64,000 bases of DNA from Ascarosepion bandense (GCA_037127315.1 JBBBDQ010000351.1:405001-469000); one strand, 5' to 3'. Counted from the first letter of the stretch, positions 1 through 10,469 are shown. A program made the numbers and translations. Notes: generated by a model from the sequence alone, not told the origin.

Positions 1-229
1 CTGGTAATTCATGAACTACATTTCATAATATTTTTTTAATTTCAATTTCACTTTGAAATGGTGCAATAACAGTGTCCTCAAGCAGTTCAGTACTTTTTAG
101 TATCAATAATCCATTTGCATGGCCTCATTTTTTTAGATTGTTAGAATTTATTTGTAAAATTGAAATTTAATAAAATGGTGCACCATCATTGTAATCTATT
201 CATCATTCCAACCCCACTTTACTCCTTTT

Positions 230-790
230 TATGTAAAACATTCAGCAAATCTCTCAAATTCTCAAATTGTTCCTAAGAAACACTGCAAAATCATAATCTT
301 CAAGTATGATATCCATATCTTTTTGAAATATAGCAGGAACTACCATTGTATCCCCCAAAAGTTGTTTGACCTTGTGCTTATTTATATTTAATTCTGAACA
401 TTCCTTTTCAGCCTGTATTTGTAAATATGTTTCAGAAAAATCCAGCTATGAAAAAGCTTTTCCACTGTTTAACTTTGCAAAATATTTCCTCTGCACTTGT
501 TTTTGGGTAGTTAGTGTATTCTAAACACTTGTTTAACCCTCTATAAAAATCAGTACAAAAAGTAATTTCTAAAATTTTTTTTTATTTACATAAACTGCTG
601 GTGCTGCCCATTTTGAATGATTAATCTTTTGAATTGCACCCATTTTTTCAAGTCTGTCTAATTCTTTGTTGACTTGCTTTATTGTTGTGAATTGTATGCT
701 TCATTTCAGCTTAAATATTGATGTCAAACCTTTTTTCACTTAAAATTTTGCTTTGAATTCAGAACATTGACCAACTCATTTGATAAATTA
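230..790 (-). pseudogene. Ty3/gypsy-type reverse transcriptase relic
   Basis: Reading the minus strand with frame changes gives the start of a Ty3/gypsy RT domain: an ELDRLEKMGAI-like stretch near 640-680, then KINHSKWAAPAVYV (about 590-640), a C-TDF-RGLN block, a YPKTSAEEIF block, and a degenerate AIFQKDMD...DYDFAV near 250-300. The order matches the gypsy palm/fingers. The catalytic YxDD box is replaced by LRNN-like sequence, and there are several frameshifts and stops, so it is dead. No LTRs were seen. Family call rests on motif order only. Confidence 0.6.
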
Positions 791-977
791 TCTGGAAAAC
801 ATTTTTTCACTTTATATTTTTCTATTTTTTTAAACTTGTCACTTGTCCACTTCCATTTTTGTAATAAGCATTTATAGGCAAATCCCAAAGTTCAAATAAT
901 TACTTCCAGTTAGTACCAAATGTTTGTAGTATTTTGTAACACATTTAACACATTTTTTTTACACACTTATTATATAA

Positions 978-1070
978 TGGATGTGTGTTGTGGTGCACTG
1001 GATATCGACTTGGAACAAGAAATCAGGGAGCCGAGTTCAAATTCCTATTGAATTTCTTGCATTCACAGTG
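978..1070 (+). repeat. tRNA-derived SINE, 5' head fragment
   Basis: The head of the common SINE: a GGATGTGTGTTGTGGTGCA start, A-box-like TGGTGCACTGG, and B-box-like GAGTTCAAATTCC. It loses similarity soon after the promoter region, near 1070, so it is 3' truncated or heavily decayed. Confidence 0.7.
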
Positions 1071-1740
1071 ATCGAAATAAAGGGTTCAGTTCAACATTCA
1101 TAGCACCTGATGAAGGCTGGCATGTACACTAGCTGAAACTTCATAAACATGGCAATAAAGATAAAGACAACAGTCCAAACAGTGTAAATAATATAACTAC
1201 TACCTCATTTCAGAACTATAGACAATACATGATTAGACTGTTTCTTTTTTCATTGTTGATTTCCTTTGTTAAGCAAAACAGGTGTTAGGAACTCTCACTG
1301 GCATAATTTAGAATCCATTGAATAAGTGTACCTGATGCTGTGAAAATGGTTTGTTTGATTGATTGATTCATTTTTTATGGCTTATCAACCCTTTGCAGCT
1401 TATTTAAAGTCATAAAATATTTTTAGATGGTATAATATGTATATATATATTTTTGAGATAATACTGATTTAGTGATACATGTCTTACTAATTAAATTTAT
1501 GGCTAGGGAAAGAAGTGGATTCATATCTTTCTGAAGGGCATTTGCCTATAAGTGAATCGATATAATCACTTGCTAAAGATGCTGCAAAAAAGGGGTCAGG
1601 TCATTGTCCTACTTCAGAAAGTACCTACCATTCTACATCTTCCCAAAAATCAGATTAGACTACGAAATGGCGAACTGAAGCTATATATTTCTAGCCTTCA
1701 CAGAATTCGAAACTTCTACACAGCTTTGTGAGTGATTAAT
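1070..1740. other. Unassigned AT-rich stretch with a weak hammerhead-like motif
   Basis: No gene seen. On the + strand, CTGATGA at about 1089 is followed 21 bases later by GAAAC. A GCT/AGC pairing lies between them, but there is one unpaired base and no clear third stem. It may be the remnant of a Penelope-type terminal motif; the support is weak. The rest is low-complexity AT sequence. Confidence 0.35.
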
Positions 1741-2440
1741 TAATTTCTATCATACTCTATTACTATTTTCATGACAGATGCTCAGATGAGCTCCATTCTA
1801 CCAGGTCACACCTTTGCATCTAAGTCTCCCTCTACTCTTCATCTATTTCCATGACAAATGTTCAGTTGAGCTCCATTCTTTAATTCCACCAGTCCAGACC
1901 TTTTCATCTAAGCCTCTCTCTACACTATTGCTGTTTCCATGGCAAATGTTCAGATGAGCCCCATTCTTTAGTTTCACTATTTCACACCTTTGCATCTAAG
2001 TCTCTCTCTAATCTTAAGCTATTTCCATGACAAATGTTCAGTTGAGCTCCATTCTTTAGTTTCACCAGTTCAGACCTTTTCATCTAAGCCTCTCTTTCTA
2101 CTCTATTGTTATTTCCGTTGCAAATGTTCAGATGAGCTGCATTCTTTAGTACCATCAGCTCAGACCTTTGCAACTAAAACATGCCTTGTTATGTCTACTT
2201 CCATTCTTTATGCATTTCATTGGTGAGTTTCATTTGGTCAGCTTCTTCCCAAGACTTTCTGGTTTGTGGGACTGGCTTCCATATAGATGCTTTCCCAAAT
2301 GCTACAATCTTAACCTGTTCTATTCAAGGGTCAATTGTTATCTATCTTCCATATCCTAATGATCTTCATTTCCTAATTCCTCCTCTTATGTTCATATCAC
2401 ACACCTCATTCAGTAACCTTCTACACTGAGAGGTTCTTGG
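1740..2440 (+). pseudogene. LINE C-terminal RT region with tandemly repeated segment
   Basis: In shifting + frames the sequence encodes the C-terminal part of a LINE ORF2: YFHDKCSVELHSLVSPVQTF-type segments, then FFPRLSGLWDWLP, RCFPKCYNLNLF and SRVNCYLSSIS. That order is the usual tail of this LINE clade (compare 16560-19940). The unit containing the HSLVPPVQTF segment occurs about five times in a row (near 1792, 1871, 1958, 2047 and 2136), spaced 79-89 bp. Stops and frameshifts show it is non-functional. Confidence 0.7.
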
Positions 2441-2617
2441 GCCTTATATTGGTAAAAATTTTGCATTAAAAAAAATCTAAAAAATGACTCAAGATTATGA
2501 AAAAGGGAGTTAATTGTCTAAACAGTATTCAGTATGTTAATGGCTTTTCTTAAAATCATAGACATTGACTATCTTTTGTGCACAATGCACATCCAATGGC
2601 CGATGCATGATATTTGG

Positions 2618-2927
2618 ACGTGCATTGTGGTGCAGTGGATATCAGCTTGGAATGAAAAATTGGAGAGCCAAGTTTGAATTCCAGTTGAATTCCTTGCATT
2701 AACTTACGCTCAAATACCCTTGGGAAAGGTATTAATCCATCTCTTCCCTCCAGTTATGGGTTAAATAATAGGACAGATTGGGTTTTATAGCCTTGGCTAG
2801 CAACCAGTCTACCACAGAAAGCAATGGCAACCTACTGTGGGATAATCTTCTGCCCAGTCAGTCATGTCTCTTTTGAGACATGATTGCCCAAAGCATGTAT
2901 CACATATGGCCCTTAACTGACTGACTG
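2618..2927 (+). repeat. tRNA-derived SINE, near full length
   Basis: Head with A-box GGTGCAGTGG and B-box-like AGTTTGAATTCC; middle with the CAAATACCCTTGGGAAAGG block and the AACCAGTCTACC block; tail with CAGTCAGTCATGTCTC and ending in ACTGACTGACTG. About 310 bp. A short inverted piece of the same head lies just upstream (about 2580-2597), giving a small palindrome at the 5' end. Confidence 0.9.
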
Positions 2928-3045
2928 AATATAATAGTTAAAAATATAATTAAGGCTTCTACTGGGTATAAAATGGCAGATCTGTTTTATATTGTTTTGA
3001 AGTAATAAACTGATCCCCCACTAATTATGACTTAATAATATAATA

Positions 3046-3234
3046 CAGCTCTTCCCTCTCCACCTATGAGTCAAATAACAGGACAGATTAGGTTCTATAG
3101 CCTTGGCTGGCAACCAGTCTACTGCAGAAAGCAATGGCAACCTACTGCGGGATAATCTTCTGCCTAGTCAGTCATGTCTCTTTCAAGACATGATCGCCCT
3201 AGCGTGTATCACGTATGGCACTTAACTGACTGAC
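3046..3234 (+). repeat. SINE, 5' truncated
   Basis: Contains only the body and tail of the same SINE, beginning in the CTCTTCCCTCTCCA block and ending in ACTGACTGACT. The head with the promoter boxes is missing. It abuts the LINE fragment that follows at an A/T-rich junction. Confidence 0.85.
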
Positions 3235-3235
3235 T

Positions 3236-3960
3236 TTTTTTAAAAAAAATTGTTTCACCCCGAGCAAGGCATTCCACTGCCACTATTGCGCAGGGGTTTA
3301 CATAGGATTGGGGAAGTGATGGGAAAAGGATGGTTAGATATAGGAAATGTCAGAAGGAGGGTGATAGACGGGTAAGGGTACCAAGAATGAGGGTTGGTTA
3401 GATGGTGAGAGTGTTTGAGAGAATAGATGCAATTTAGTGTGTTAGGAGGTGTCTATTGACCTTACATTTAAACTCCTGGAGATTGTAGCTGTTGGGGAAG
3501 CAGGCATGTGGAAGGGAATTCCACAGGCGGGAAGCACGAGGAAAGAAGCTGTTGGAGTAGAAATTATGGATACATCTTATCTGTTTCACTGTAAAAGGGT
3601 AGGACCTAGTTGCTAATCTAGTATCTCATGTAAATTCGTACCTAGGTGGCACCAATGACCCAAGTTCATTTGAGCAGAAGCCGTGAAAGTACTTATAGAA
3701 GAGGCACAGGGAAGCCACGTCACGCCGGTGAGAGAGTGGTTGCAGCCGGTTCACCAAGTCAGGATCAATCACGTTACAGATTCTCCGTTGTATTTTGTCA
3801 AGAAGCCCGAGGAGAGTAGCAGGGGCACCCGACCAGATGTGGCAGCAGTATTCATTGGCTTGGCTTTTACTGAGCTCAATGCCAGACTTGGGAATGCTTT
3901 TTTTAACACATGGAGATGATTTAATTTGAAGGAAGTTCTTAAGAAACCAGTAACATAATT
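3236..3960 (-). pseudogene. LINE 3' end fragment (family A)
   Basis: Starts with a T-rich run (the minus-strand poly-A) followed by CACCCCGAGCAAGGC, the 3' signature shared with fragments at 17138, 28262, 31131, 38715, 39140 and 44490. Further in, the minus strand reads a LINE C-terminus: LFYKYFHGF, then RLWNSLPHACFPNSYNLQ, preceded by an LLDKIQRRICNVI-like segment. 5' truncated, with frame breaks. Confidence 0.75.
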
Positions 3961-4576
3961 TCTATGACTTTTCCTCATCATTGTAAATTTTCTGCCTATT
4001 GAAATCCAGAAATAGAATGCTCTGAATGCTTTCTTTTTAATTGCTTCACTATTCTTGTTTATCCACGGTTTTGCCAGACTATAATTCTAGCCCTCACCCC
4101 AAAATGTATTTCTTTATTTTTGTTTAACAATTCTGTGATTAAGTGTGTCAAATGCATTTAAAAGTAAAGAATGCAATTATTTTATATAACGCTATAGAGT
4201 ATCTTCTTACAAGTATAGTTTAAAAGTTTTCATTTTAAGTACAATTTGTTACAGTGACATAATTTAAAAATTGACAGAACTTGTTTACTAAAACAAACAT
4301 ATGTAAAATTATCAAACTATATTAGGTATTTATATATATCTACAAAATGAAAGAAGAAATATTTGACAGGATGCCTACACTTTTGTTTGTTTTTATTGAT
4401 TACAATACAATGAGATCAGATGTCAGTTAATGTTTATATATATATTTTGCTTGTTTAATTACTTAGTTTCTGGCCATAATAAGATTAGACCAGTGCACAT
4501 TTGAATTAAAAAGTGTTCAATACAATTATATTGTAGAACTTTTGAATATTTTCCATTTGTAAATGAGTTATTATGC

Positions 4577-4609
4577 GACCTAGGTTTCTACCATGAGTGG
4601 TGTCATCAG
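4577..4609 (-). ncRNA. Hammerhead ribozyme-like motif, left arm
   Basis: Minus strand: CTGATGA, then a stem II ACCA/TGGT with loop CTCA (first position C opposite A, unpaired), then GAAA, then stem III ACC-TA-GGT and the cleavage triplet GTC. All catalytic core bases of the known hammerhead are present. Stem III is very short and palindromic, as in dimer-acting hammerheads. No stem I pairing was found. Confidence 0.5.
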
Positions 4610-4643
4610 GTGATTTTATTTTCAATAAGTTATTGAAAATTGC

Positions 4644-4676
4644 CTGAAGACACAACTCATGGTAGAAACCTAGGTC
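4644..4676 (+). ncRNA. Hammerhead ribozyme-like motif, right arm
   Basis: + strand: CTGAAGA (the seventh core position is variable in hammerheads), a weaker stem II, GAAA, then ACCTAGGT and C giving a GTC triplet. It is the mirror of the left-arm motif, so the palindrome carries the motif on both strands. Confidence 0.45.
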
Positions 4677-4879
4677 ACAGAATAAATCGTTTATAAATGG
4701 AATATATATATATATATAATATATTTAAGTGGTGAAATGCATTATCAAATCTCTTCTCTCTTTTCATGCAACATTTTCATTTATCAAATCAGAAACTTAA
4801 TGTATAATGGAATATCCTAGCACCCTCTATGAACACTATGGTGGACTAAGTCTATCATGAATAAATGAGTTAGAACATT

Positions 4880-5225
4880 TTCATTAGTGAGTCTTGCTTT
4901 CTGGTCGAGTCGCGTGATCATTCTTGATCAGACTTCTTGTTAAGCTCTCTTGTTAAACTCTCTCCTTCCAAGCAGAGAGAGACCCAAATCATGCTTTGTT
5001 GTTTGGGATGAAAAAACAAGAACCCAACCCAGCCTTAAGCTGGGTGTATGGGATATTTTTGGCTGAGCTTAAGAGCTCAGAATCCCCACATTAATTGACC
5101 TTGTGTCACCTCCGCCTTGGTGAGAAGGTAGCAAGTACTGTCTTGCTTACCGATTAGAACCTGGTAATACTATTCTCATCTGTAATAATTCTTGTGCTGA
5201 ATTAAACTTTTATTCTCTTACACCT
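4880..5225. other. Unclassified, less AT-rich segment with small hairpins
   Basis: Distinct composition, with hairpins such as CCCAGCCTTAAGCTGGG near 5028 and AGCTTAAGAGCT near 5067. It resembles an LTR in style: an ATAAA signal near 4860 and a TTACA end at about 5222. No matching flanking duplication was found, so no class is assigned. Confidence 0.3.
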
Positions 5226-5289
5226 AGCTTGGTAATCTTTCCACTTTGTTAAATTGTACTCTTGTCCAGGATAAAACAGTATATATATA

Positions 5290-5590
5290 CAAATTTTATT
5301 AAAAATGATAGACAAGGTATTATGATTAAGTTTTTGTAAATAATTTTTTATGTGATCTTGTAATTTTTTTCTTTTCAAGATGTAAATTATGTAAAAATTG
5401 TTCAAATATAAAACATTAATATGAATCTATATATATCTACACCTAACACCTTATATATTCAGTTAAAGTAAAAATATAAATTCATCCTTGATAATGGCTA
5501 AAAGTATAGCTGAAAGCACTTGAAGAAATAAAACATCTGCACAATTTTTACATAAATTAGAATGAAACTTAATAAAACTTGCATAAAAGA
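5290..5590. repeat. Fold-back of Penelope-like 3' repeat
   Basis: Sequence around 5290-5400 (minus) resembles the sequence following 9600 and 46880 (+), and 5465-5590 (+) carries CTTGATAATGGCT ... AGCTGAAAGC, also found at 9556 and 46799. The two halves face each other. The 46799 copy lies just downstream of a GIY-YIG-like coding tail, which suggests this is a Penelope-like element terminus. Confidence 0.45.
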
Positions 5591-5600
5591 GATATTGCTG

Positions 5601-5603
<3 letters not shown>

Positions 5604-5643
<40 letters not shown>

Positions 5644-5682
5644 GTGTGTGCGTGGGTGTATATATATATATATATATAATAT
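5604..5682. repeat. (AT)n with short GT spacer
   Basis: Two TATATA runs separated by a short GTGTGTGCGTGGGTG interval; simple repeat. Confidence 0.95.
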
Positions 5683-5819
5683 TTATTTAGAATTTATAAC
5701 ATAAATATGTTATACTTACATATATAAATAAATACATATACTAAATATGTGCATGTGTGTGTATGCCTGCAGATTATATGCTCTCTTACTCTCACACACA
5801 CAAAGACACACACAATATA

Positions 5820-6485
5820 TACTAGTAGTATAGCTTGGCGTTGCTCGGGTATATTGAAAGGTTTAAAACTAATGCATGGCCCTGAGCTCAAAGTCTTTGG
5901 ACGTTGACACGAAAAACTAAAAAGCAATAGTTGTTTCCAGTTAAAGTGAAATCGTAAACTGAAAGAAAAATGAATGGATGTAAGTCAAATTTTGATTTCC
6001 TGGTATCGATATGAAATAAATTTTTTTCATTGTAAACTGAATTTTGAAGGCTAAATCAGTCCTCTGAGTAAATGGTATCATGGTTGAGACTAAGAACTAC
6101 AATTATACCTACTTAAAGCCAAACCCGAAGCAAAAACTAAAATAAAAGGGCTGAAAAAAATACAGACATACAGGCAGATAAACAGACATACACACAAACA
6201 TCTTGCCTTTTATATATATATATTATCGATTTTCTGCACTATTGTAAGAACTGCAACCTTGAACTTCTGAATATCGTTTCTTATATCTTTGTCTATGATT
6301 GTATCAAATTTGATTAAAGTCAGAACACTCCTTCTATAACCTGATTTTTTTCAATTATCGATTTTCAATATTTATTGGGGGTACCTCAATACAAAACCTA
6401 GCTAAGAACACTCGCAGACGCTTATAGTACAACTGTGTAAATTTTCAAGAAACTCGGTTCAGCCGTTTCGGAGCCTATAGGTAAT

Positions 6486-6523
<38 letters not shown>

Positions 6524-6560
6524 ACAAAGTTCCATTTATAAATAAGTTTAGATAGATAGA
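5820..6560 (+). repeat. Dispersed repeat family C, long copy
   Basis: Begins ACTAGTAGTATAGC, then TTGGCGTTGCTCGGGTA, and ends in AAGTTCCATTTATAAATAAG. Copies lie at 21425-21965 (+) and 61830-62600 (minus). Shared blocks include TCTTTGGACGTT, CCTCTGAGTAAATGGTATCA and GCCTTTTATATATA. Between them lies a block with CGGTTCAGCCGTTTCGGAG, then (CA)n. No coding capacity. Non-autonomous; I cannot name the class. Confidence 0.75.
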
Positions 6561-6680
6561 TTATATATATATATATATATATAAACATGCGGTGTAGATA
6601 TAGAAGAATCCAAAGAAGTATCCTGTACATAAAGTGGTAGGATAACTCTCTAGGAGAGTTATATATATATATATATATAT

Positions 6681-6900
6681 GTACTATAGTCATCCGCAGA
6701 CAGATCTGTTTCGCTGTATCACAGCTGATCAGTACAGTTAGATTCCGATCGCTTCCTAACCCAGGATTGAAACCCAACTGAATTGGCATCAGTCGGCGAT
6801 TCTACCCCTGGGCCACGAGCATCCGGTAGAAGAAGGCAGAATTTTTTGCGTGTATATCATTATACATGCCCAATAGCTAGAGTGCTCTAATTCATTATTG
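6681..6900 (-). repeat. Hammerhead-bearing repeat, copy 1
   Basis: About 220 bp following an (AT)n tract. Related copies lie at 40471-40760 and 45797-46016. Shared blocks: GTCATC-GCA-ACA-C-TG at the start, TGGGCCA, GTAGAAAAAGGCAGA, TACATGCCC and GAGTGCTCTAATTCATT. The hammerhead motif (minus strand) is in the first 60 bp. Always beside (AT)n. Confidence 0.75.
6694..6737 (-). ncRNA. Hammerhead ribozyme, decayed core
   Basis: Minus strand: stem I of five pairs including two G-T wobbles (6733-6737 with 6694-6698), CTGATCA, stem II GCTGT/ACAGC with loop GAT, GAAA, stem III ACAG/CTGT within a palindrome, then GTC. The fold is the most complete of the three copies. The core G8 (in CTGATGA) is C here, a change expected to abolish cleavage. 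Confidence 0.7.
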
Positions 6901-7065
6901 AATGAGCTATGCGTATATGCCAGAGTAGCTACTGTTTTTCAAAGTCTCCCACTCTTCCAGAGTGCTCAATCAGGGTGTGAGAGCGTAAATATATATATGT
7001 ATATAAATACATATAGAGCAAATATATGTAAAAATCAAGACAGACACATTATTCCATGGTTAAGC

Positions 7066-7106
7066 GGAAGTATGTGCCTATTTCAAGTGAACCATCATCA
7101 GCTTCC
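7066..7106 (-). ncRNA. Hammerhead-like motif, left arm
   Basis: Minus strand: stem I GGAAG/CTTCC (five perfect pairs, 7102-7106 with 7066-7070), CTGATGA, a ten-base stem II region TGGTTCACTT, GAAA, an imperfect stem III ATAGGCACAT, then A as cleavage base (ATA). Core bases are all canonical. Stem II is weak, with a T-T mismatch next to the core. Confidence 0.55.
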
Positions 7107-7159
7107 ATCTTTATTGTACAAAAGATTTTACACAAATAAATCTTCTGTACAATAAAGAT

Positions 7160-7200
7160 GGAAGCTGATGATGGTTCACCTGAAATAGGCCTATAATTCC
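7160..7200 (+). ncRNA. Hammerhead-like motif, right arm
   Basis: + strand: stem I GGAA/TTCC (7160-7163 with 7197-7200), CTGATGA, stem II with GGT/ACC closed by a T-T mismatch, GAAA, perfect five-pair stem III ATAGG/CCTAT, then A. The complementary pairing in stems I and III of both arms argues against chance. Confidence 0.55.
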
Positions 7201-7231
7201 TCTTAACCATGGAATAAGGTGTCTGTCTTCA

Positions 7232-7235
<4 letters not shown>

Positions 7236-7310
<75 letters not shown>
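7236..7310. repeat. (CA)n(AT)n compound microsatellite
   Basis: About 36 bp of CA followed by about 38 bp of AT. Confidence 0.95.
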
Positions 7311-7316
<6 letters not shown>

Positions 7317-7911
7317 CTACTAAAAAGTTGTAAGTTAAAAATGTATTTTTTTTTGACAGTATTTATTTATTTCTATTATTATATATATATATATATTTTA
7401 TATTTCAGACTGGCCTTGGCCTTTCATCAGAAACAAATGATTTTAAAATTTAAACTAGAAGTGTTTAAGTGTATCTAAAAAATGTTTAACTATTGAAATA
7501 TTTATAAAGATTCAAAATACCTAAGTCCCTATTTAACCCTAGCCTATATGTATTTCATTTTAAAATCCAGTATTTTTCTTTCTGCGTGAGTATGTGAAAC
7601 TAAAATCGGAATCTATCAGTAAACATTTGCAGTTTTCTAATGTGTGTCCTGGTTGATTGAAGTGTTCAGCTATGGGGGAATAAGGGTTGTTTTGGTGTAT
7701 GCTTAGTTTATGATTATTAATTATGGATTATCATTATGCTATATATATATATATATATATATAGTAATGGTTGTTACAATGTTTTTAAATTCATAGTATC
7801 ACTACACAACCATTACAGTATAACACTCTACATTTGTATCAAGCACTCTTTATAAAAGTAAATGCATGAACAAAAAGGCAAATAAACCTACGAGTTCAAC
7901 AACTTAGTTAC

Positions 7912-7944
<33 letters not shown>

Positions 7945-8720
7945 ATAGAGAAAAGGTGTGCTGTAAAGTTGTTGACATCCACCAAAGAATTTAGAGAATG
8001 AAAAACTGAGGATATTTCAATATTCTCTTTTATAAATTCCTTGAACTGTAAAATGAGCTTGGCAACTGCTCTTATTGGGAGATTATATTACACAAAGAAT
8101 TCTTGTCCCATTCCCTTATTATCTGTCTCTGTATTGTAAGCAAACAAAGCTTAGTATCTGATCAACACTAACCTTCTCCCCATTAAAATGACACAATTTA
8201 GAAAGCTGTTTCATTATAACTATTTAAAATATTTGGCTTTGCCGAAAAAAATCTCTCATTAGGTTGCATTCTTTAAGTCTATAAAAAGGCAGTTGTATTC
8301 TCTTTCTCTTTTTAACTCTTGCTTCCAGATTCATTCAAATGTAGATAAAGAATGCTGCTGATAAGGCACATTTGCTTCCTTGGTCCATTGTTGACATCTG
8401 AACTTTCTTATAGATGCAAGTGTCTAGCACACATACATACACATGTGCATTTATCACACATGCAACCACATTTTCATAGTTAATTTCAATGTCTTTTTCC
8501 TTTCATTTCAATTGTGTCCACATGTAATACCTTTTGTTAATAGCATGCATTGCTGTTTGTTTACATTCCATGTTTTCTGTTACCCAAGCATCATAGAATC
8601 CCACAACAAGAGGAAACAATATATGTTAGCATAAGTTTTCATCAATCTTCAATATTTAACTCAATGTTACAAAAAGGTATATTAATTATAAACTGAAAGT
8701 CAAGATTTACTTCATTTATA
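7310..8720. other. Unassigned AT-rich stretch with two (AT)n tracts
   Basis: No gene seen. Minus-strand CTGATGAAAGGCC with GAAATATA around 7399-7427 looks like a decayed hammerhead-like terminus. 7765-7830 has partial inverted similarity to itself (GTAATGGTTGT and ACAACCATTAC) and shares GTATCAAGCACTCTTT with sequences near 11560, 45700 and 51750, so it belongs to the fold-back family there. Confidence 0.4.
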
Positions 8721-9070
8721 TTGTACAGACAGTTGCCCTCATCTTTGCTATATTCACAATGGTTTAACCATTGCAGAAATTCAAACCACACCCTTTATTT
8801 AGTCCAGTGGGGTAAATAGTTCTAATTTTAAGTGCTATGTCTAGGACACATGGCCCAGTGAAGAAAAACATTGGTTGGGTAACCTAAATAAAGACTTGAC
8901 ACAAAGGGTTGTAGGTTCAATACCTGGCCACATCAGGGGGAACAAAAACTTAGAGAAAGGTATTGAGTCATGCTGTTTCTATAGCTCTCATATTTACTTG
9001 TTTTGGTGAAAATTGTGGCCACAGCACTTACTATAAGTCTCTGGGCAACTTGGGCCCAATGGTGTGGTGT
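8719..9070 (+). repeat. Dispersed repeat family E, possible second SINE
   Basis: Blocks CCTCATCTTTG-T, AACC-ACACCCTTTATTT and GTGGGGTAAAT recur at 15090-15260, 42650-42770 and 56690-56880. Within it lie an A-box-like TGGCCCAGTG and a B-box-like GGTTCAATACC, so a tRNA-type promoter is possible. 3' limit uncertain. Confidence 0.5.
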
Positions 9071-9071
9071 A

Positions 9072-9222
9072 TTCAGTCAGTCAGTCAGTTAAGGTGCCAT
9101 ACATGATACACACTTGGGCAATCGTGTCTTGAAAAAGACATGACTGACTGGGCAGAAGATTTTCCTGCAGTAGGTTACCATTACTTTCTGCAGTAGACTA
9201 GTTGCCAACCAAGCCTATATTA
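9072..9222 (-). repeat. SINE tail fragment
   Basis: Minus-strand copy of the common SINE with tail and part of the body: CAGTCAGTTAAGGTGCCATA start, GACATGACTGACTGGGCAG, and the CTTTCTGCAGTAGACTAGTTGCC block. The head is missing. Confidence 0.85.
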
Positions 9223-9229
9223 TATGTTC

Positions 9230-9550
9230 ATTTTGTTTTACTTATAAATAAACATGTGGAAAGTTTATGCATATAGAGTCTTGTGTATGTTAAGTTCAGA
9301 ACACGATAAAGCACATTGTTTCTGTGTTCATAATAGATGTTATTAATGTTGATAATACATACATAATAGCATTATCCACATGTAAAAAAAAGGTTAAAAA
9401 TAATGGGGTCATTACTAATAAAAAAGAGAAATCTTACAATTAATAACATCAGTTATGAACATGGTATAATATGCTTACCTTGTTCGGAGCTTAACATACA
9501 AGAGACTCTATATACATAAACTTTCTACATGTTCATAAGTAAAACAAAAT
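9230..9550. repeat. Fold-back element
   Basis: Inverted arms about 9230-9355 and 9437-9550 share AAACATGT-GAAAGTTTATG, TATAGAGTCT and TATGTTAAGCTC blocks in opposite orientation, with a roughly 80-bp loop. No ORF. Followed at 9556 by the CTTGATAATGGCT ... AGCC motif of the Penelope-like terminal repeat. Confidence 0.75.
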
Positions 9551-9730
9551 TAATTCTTGATAATGGCTAAAAGTATAGCCAAAAGCACTCAAAACTATAA
9601 AAGCTTTGGACAATTCTTATATAATCTGAGTTCCGAAAAGAAAAAAATTATACGAACTTATGAACAATTATATCAAAACTTAATGACACCTTGCCTGTCG
9701 TTTTTTAATGAAACCTGTATATAATATAAT
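9550..9730 (+). repeat. Penelope-like terminal repeat fragment
   Basis: CTTGATAATGGCTAAAAGTA then TAGCC-AAAGC, later ACAATT-TTATA...AACTTAATG-CACCTTG and TTTTTTAATGAAACCTGTAT. The same series occurs at 5490-5600 and 46799-46975. Class inferred from the coding tail upstream of the 46.8-kb copy. Confidence 0.45.
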
Positions 9731-10469
9731 GGACATACGTGTGTGAGTGTGTGTAGAGAGAGAATGTTCAAAATAAAATGAATTATACAGAGAGTCAAGT
9801 ATGACAGAAGTTGAATTATTTCCTTTTTTACCTTAACTTTATCAAGAAACACTTTTTATTTCAATTTTTTTCTTAATTTGTGCCTGTAAATTTCAGCTGA
9901 TTTTCATTGTTAAGTTGTGGTTGTCAAATTAGGATAAAAAAAAGTCAAGGAGAATAATTATCTGTTAGGCCACTTTGGGAAGGAGGTGAAAAAGAATGGA
10001 AAGAATTTGCATTTAGATCCAAGAAGTGAGTCGCCAAAAAATAATTGGGAATTTGAGATTTTGTGTAGTTGGTTAGAACAGCCATTTTGAGAAGTGGAAG
10101 AATTGGATTGAGTTGTTGCAGTTTCTTGTGGATTTAAGGAAAGGATGACTGGAGTTGAATAGAAACTCATATGATGGATTTGAATCAAAAACAATTTCGT
10201 TTAAAATATTTATTTCCATTAGACATTTGATTACTTTGTAGCTTATTTTATTTTTTATTTCATTTATACTTTTCACTGTTGAATTTCTCGCAAACAACCC
10301 AAGGCTATTAGAGAAAATTAGTGAAATTGGACTGGAAAAGTAAATCGTCTCTACTTCGTTTTAAATATTCTGGCTTCAAGTGCATATTTTATTAATATTA
10401 GTGATTACCCTTAAAAATGCTCTTAAAAAAATTTAATACTTTTAAAATACCCTCAAATAGACTTTAGTA

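Larger units (their letters stand above)
4420..4700. repeat. Palindromic repeat with two hammerhead-like motifs
   Basis: The left arm (about 4555-4612) and right arm (about 4635-4705) are inverted copies around CAATAAGTTATTG. The flank 4420-4560 recurs at 12235-12365, so this is a dispersed family. Each arm carries CTGANGA ... GAAACCTAGGTC: on the minus strand at 4577-4609 and on the + strand at 4644-4676. Confidence 0.75.
7030..7230. repeat. Large palindrome with paired hammerhead-like motifs
   Basis: Inverted arms of about 95 bp: 7031-7128 and 7136-7229, both ending in the GACAGACAC / GTGTCTGTC region, with a short loop around ACACAAATA. Each arm carries a hammerhead-like motif on opposite strands. 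A long (CA)n(AT)n tract follows directly. Confidence 0.85.

Noticed and set aside
4801..5225. Solo LTR starting TGTATAATGG and ending CTTACA
   Set aside because: No matching duplication on the two sides and no second copy to confirm the edges.
7399..7427. Hammerhead on the minus strand (CTGATGAAAGGCC ... GAAAT)
   Set aside because: No proper stem II can be drawn and the extra AGTCT separates it from GAAA.
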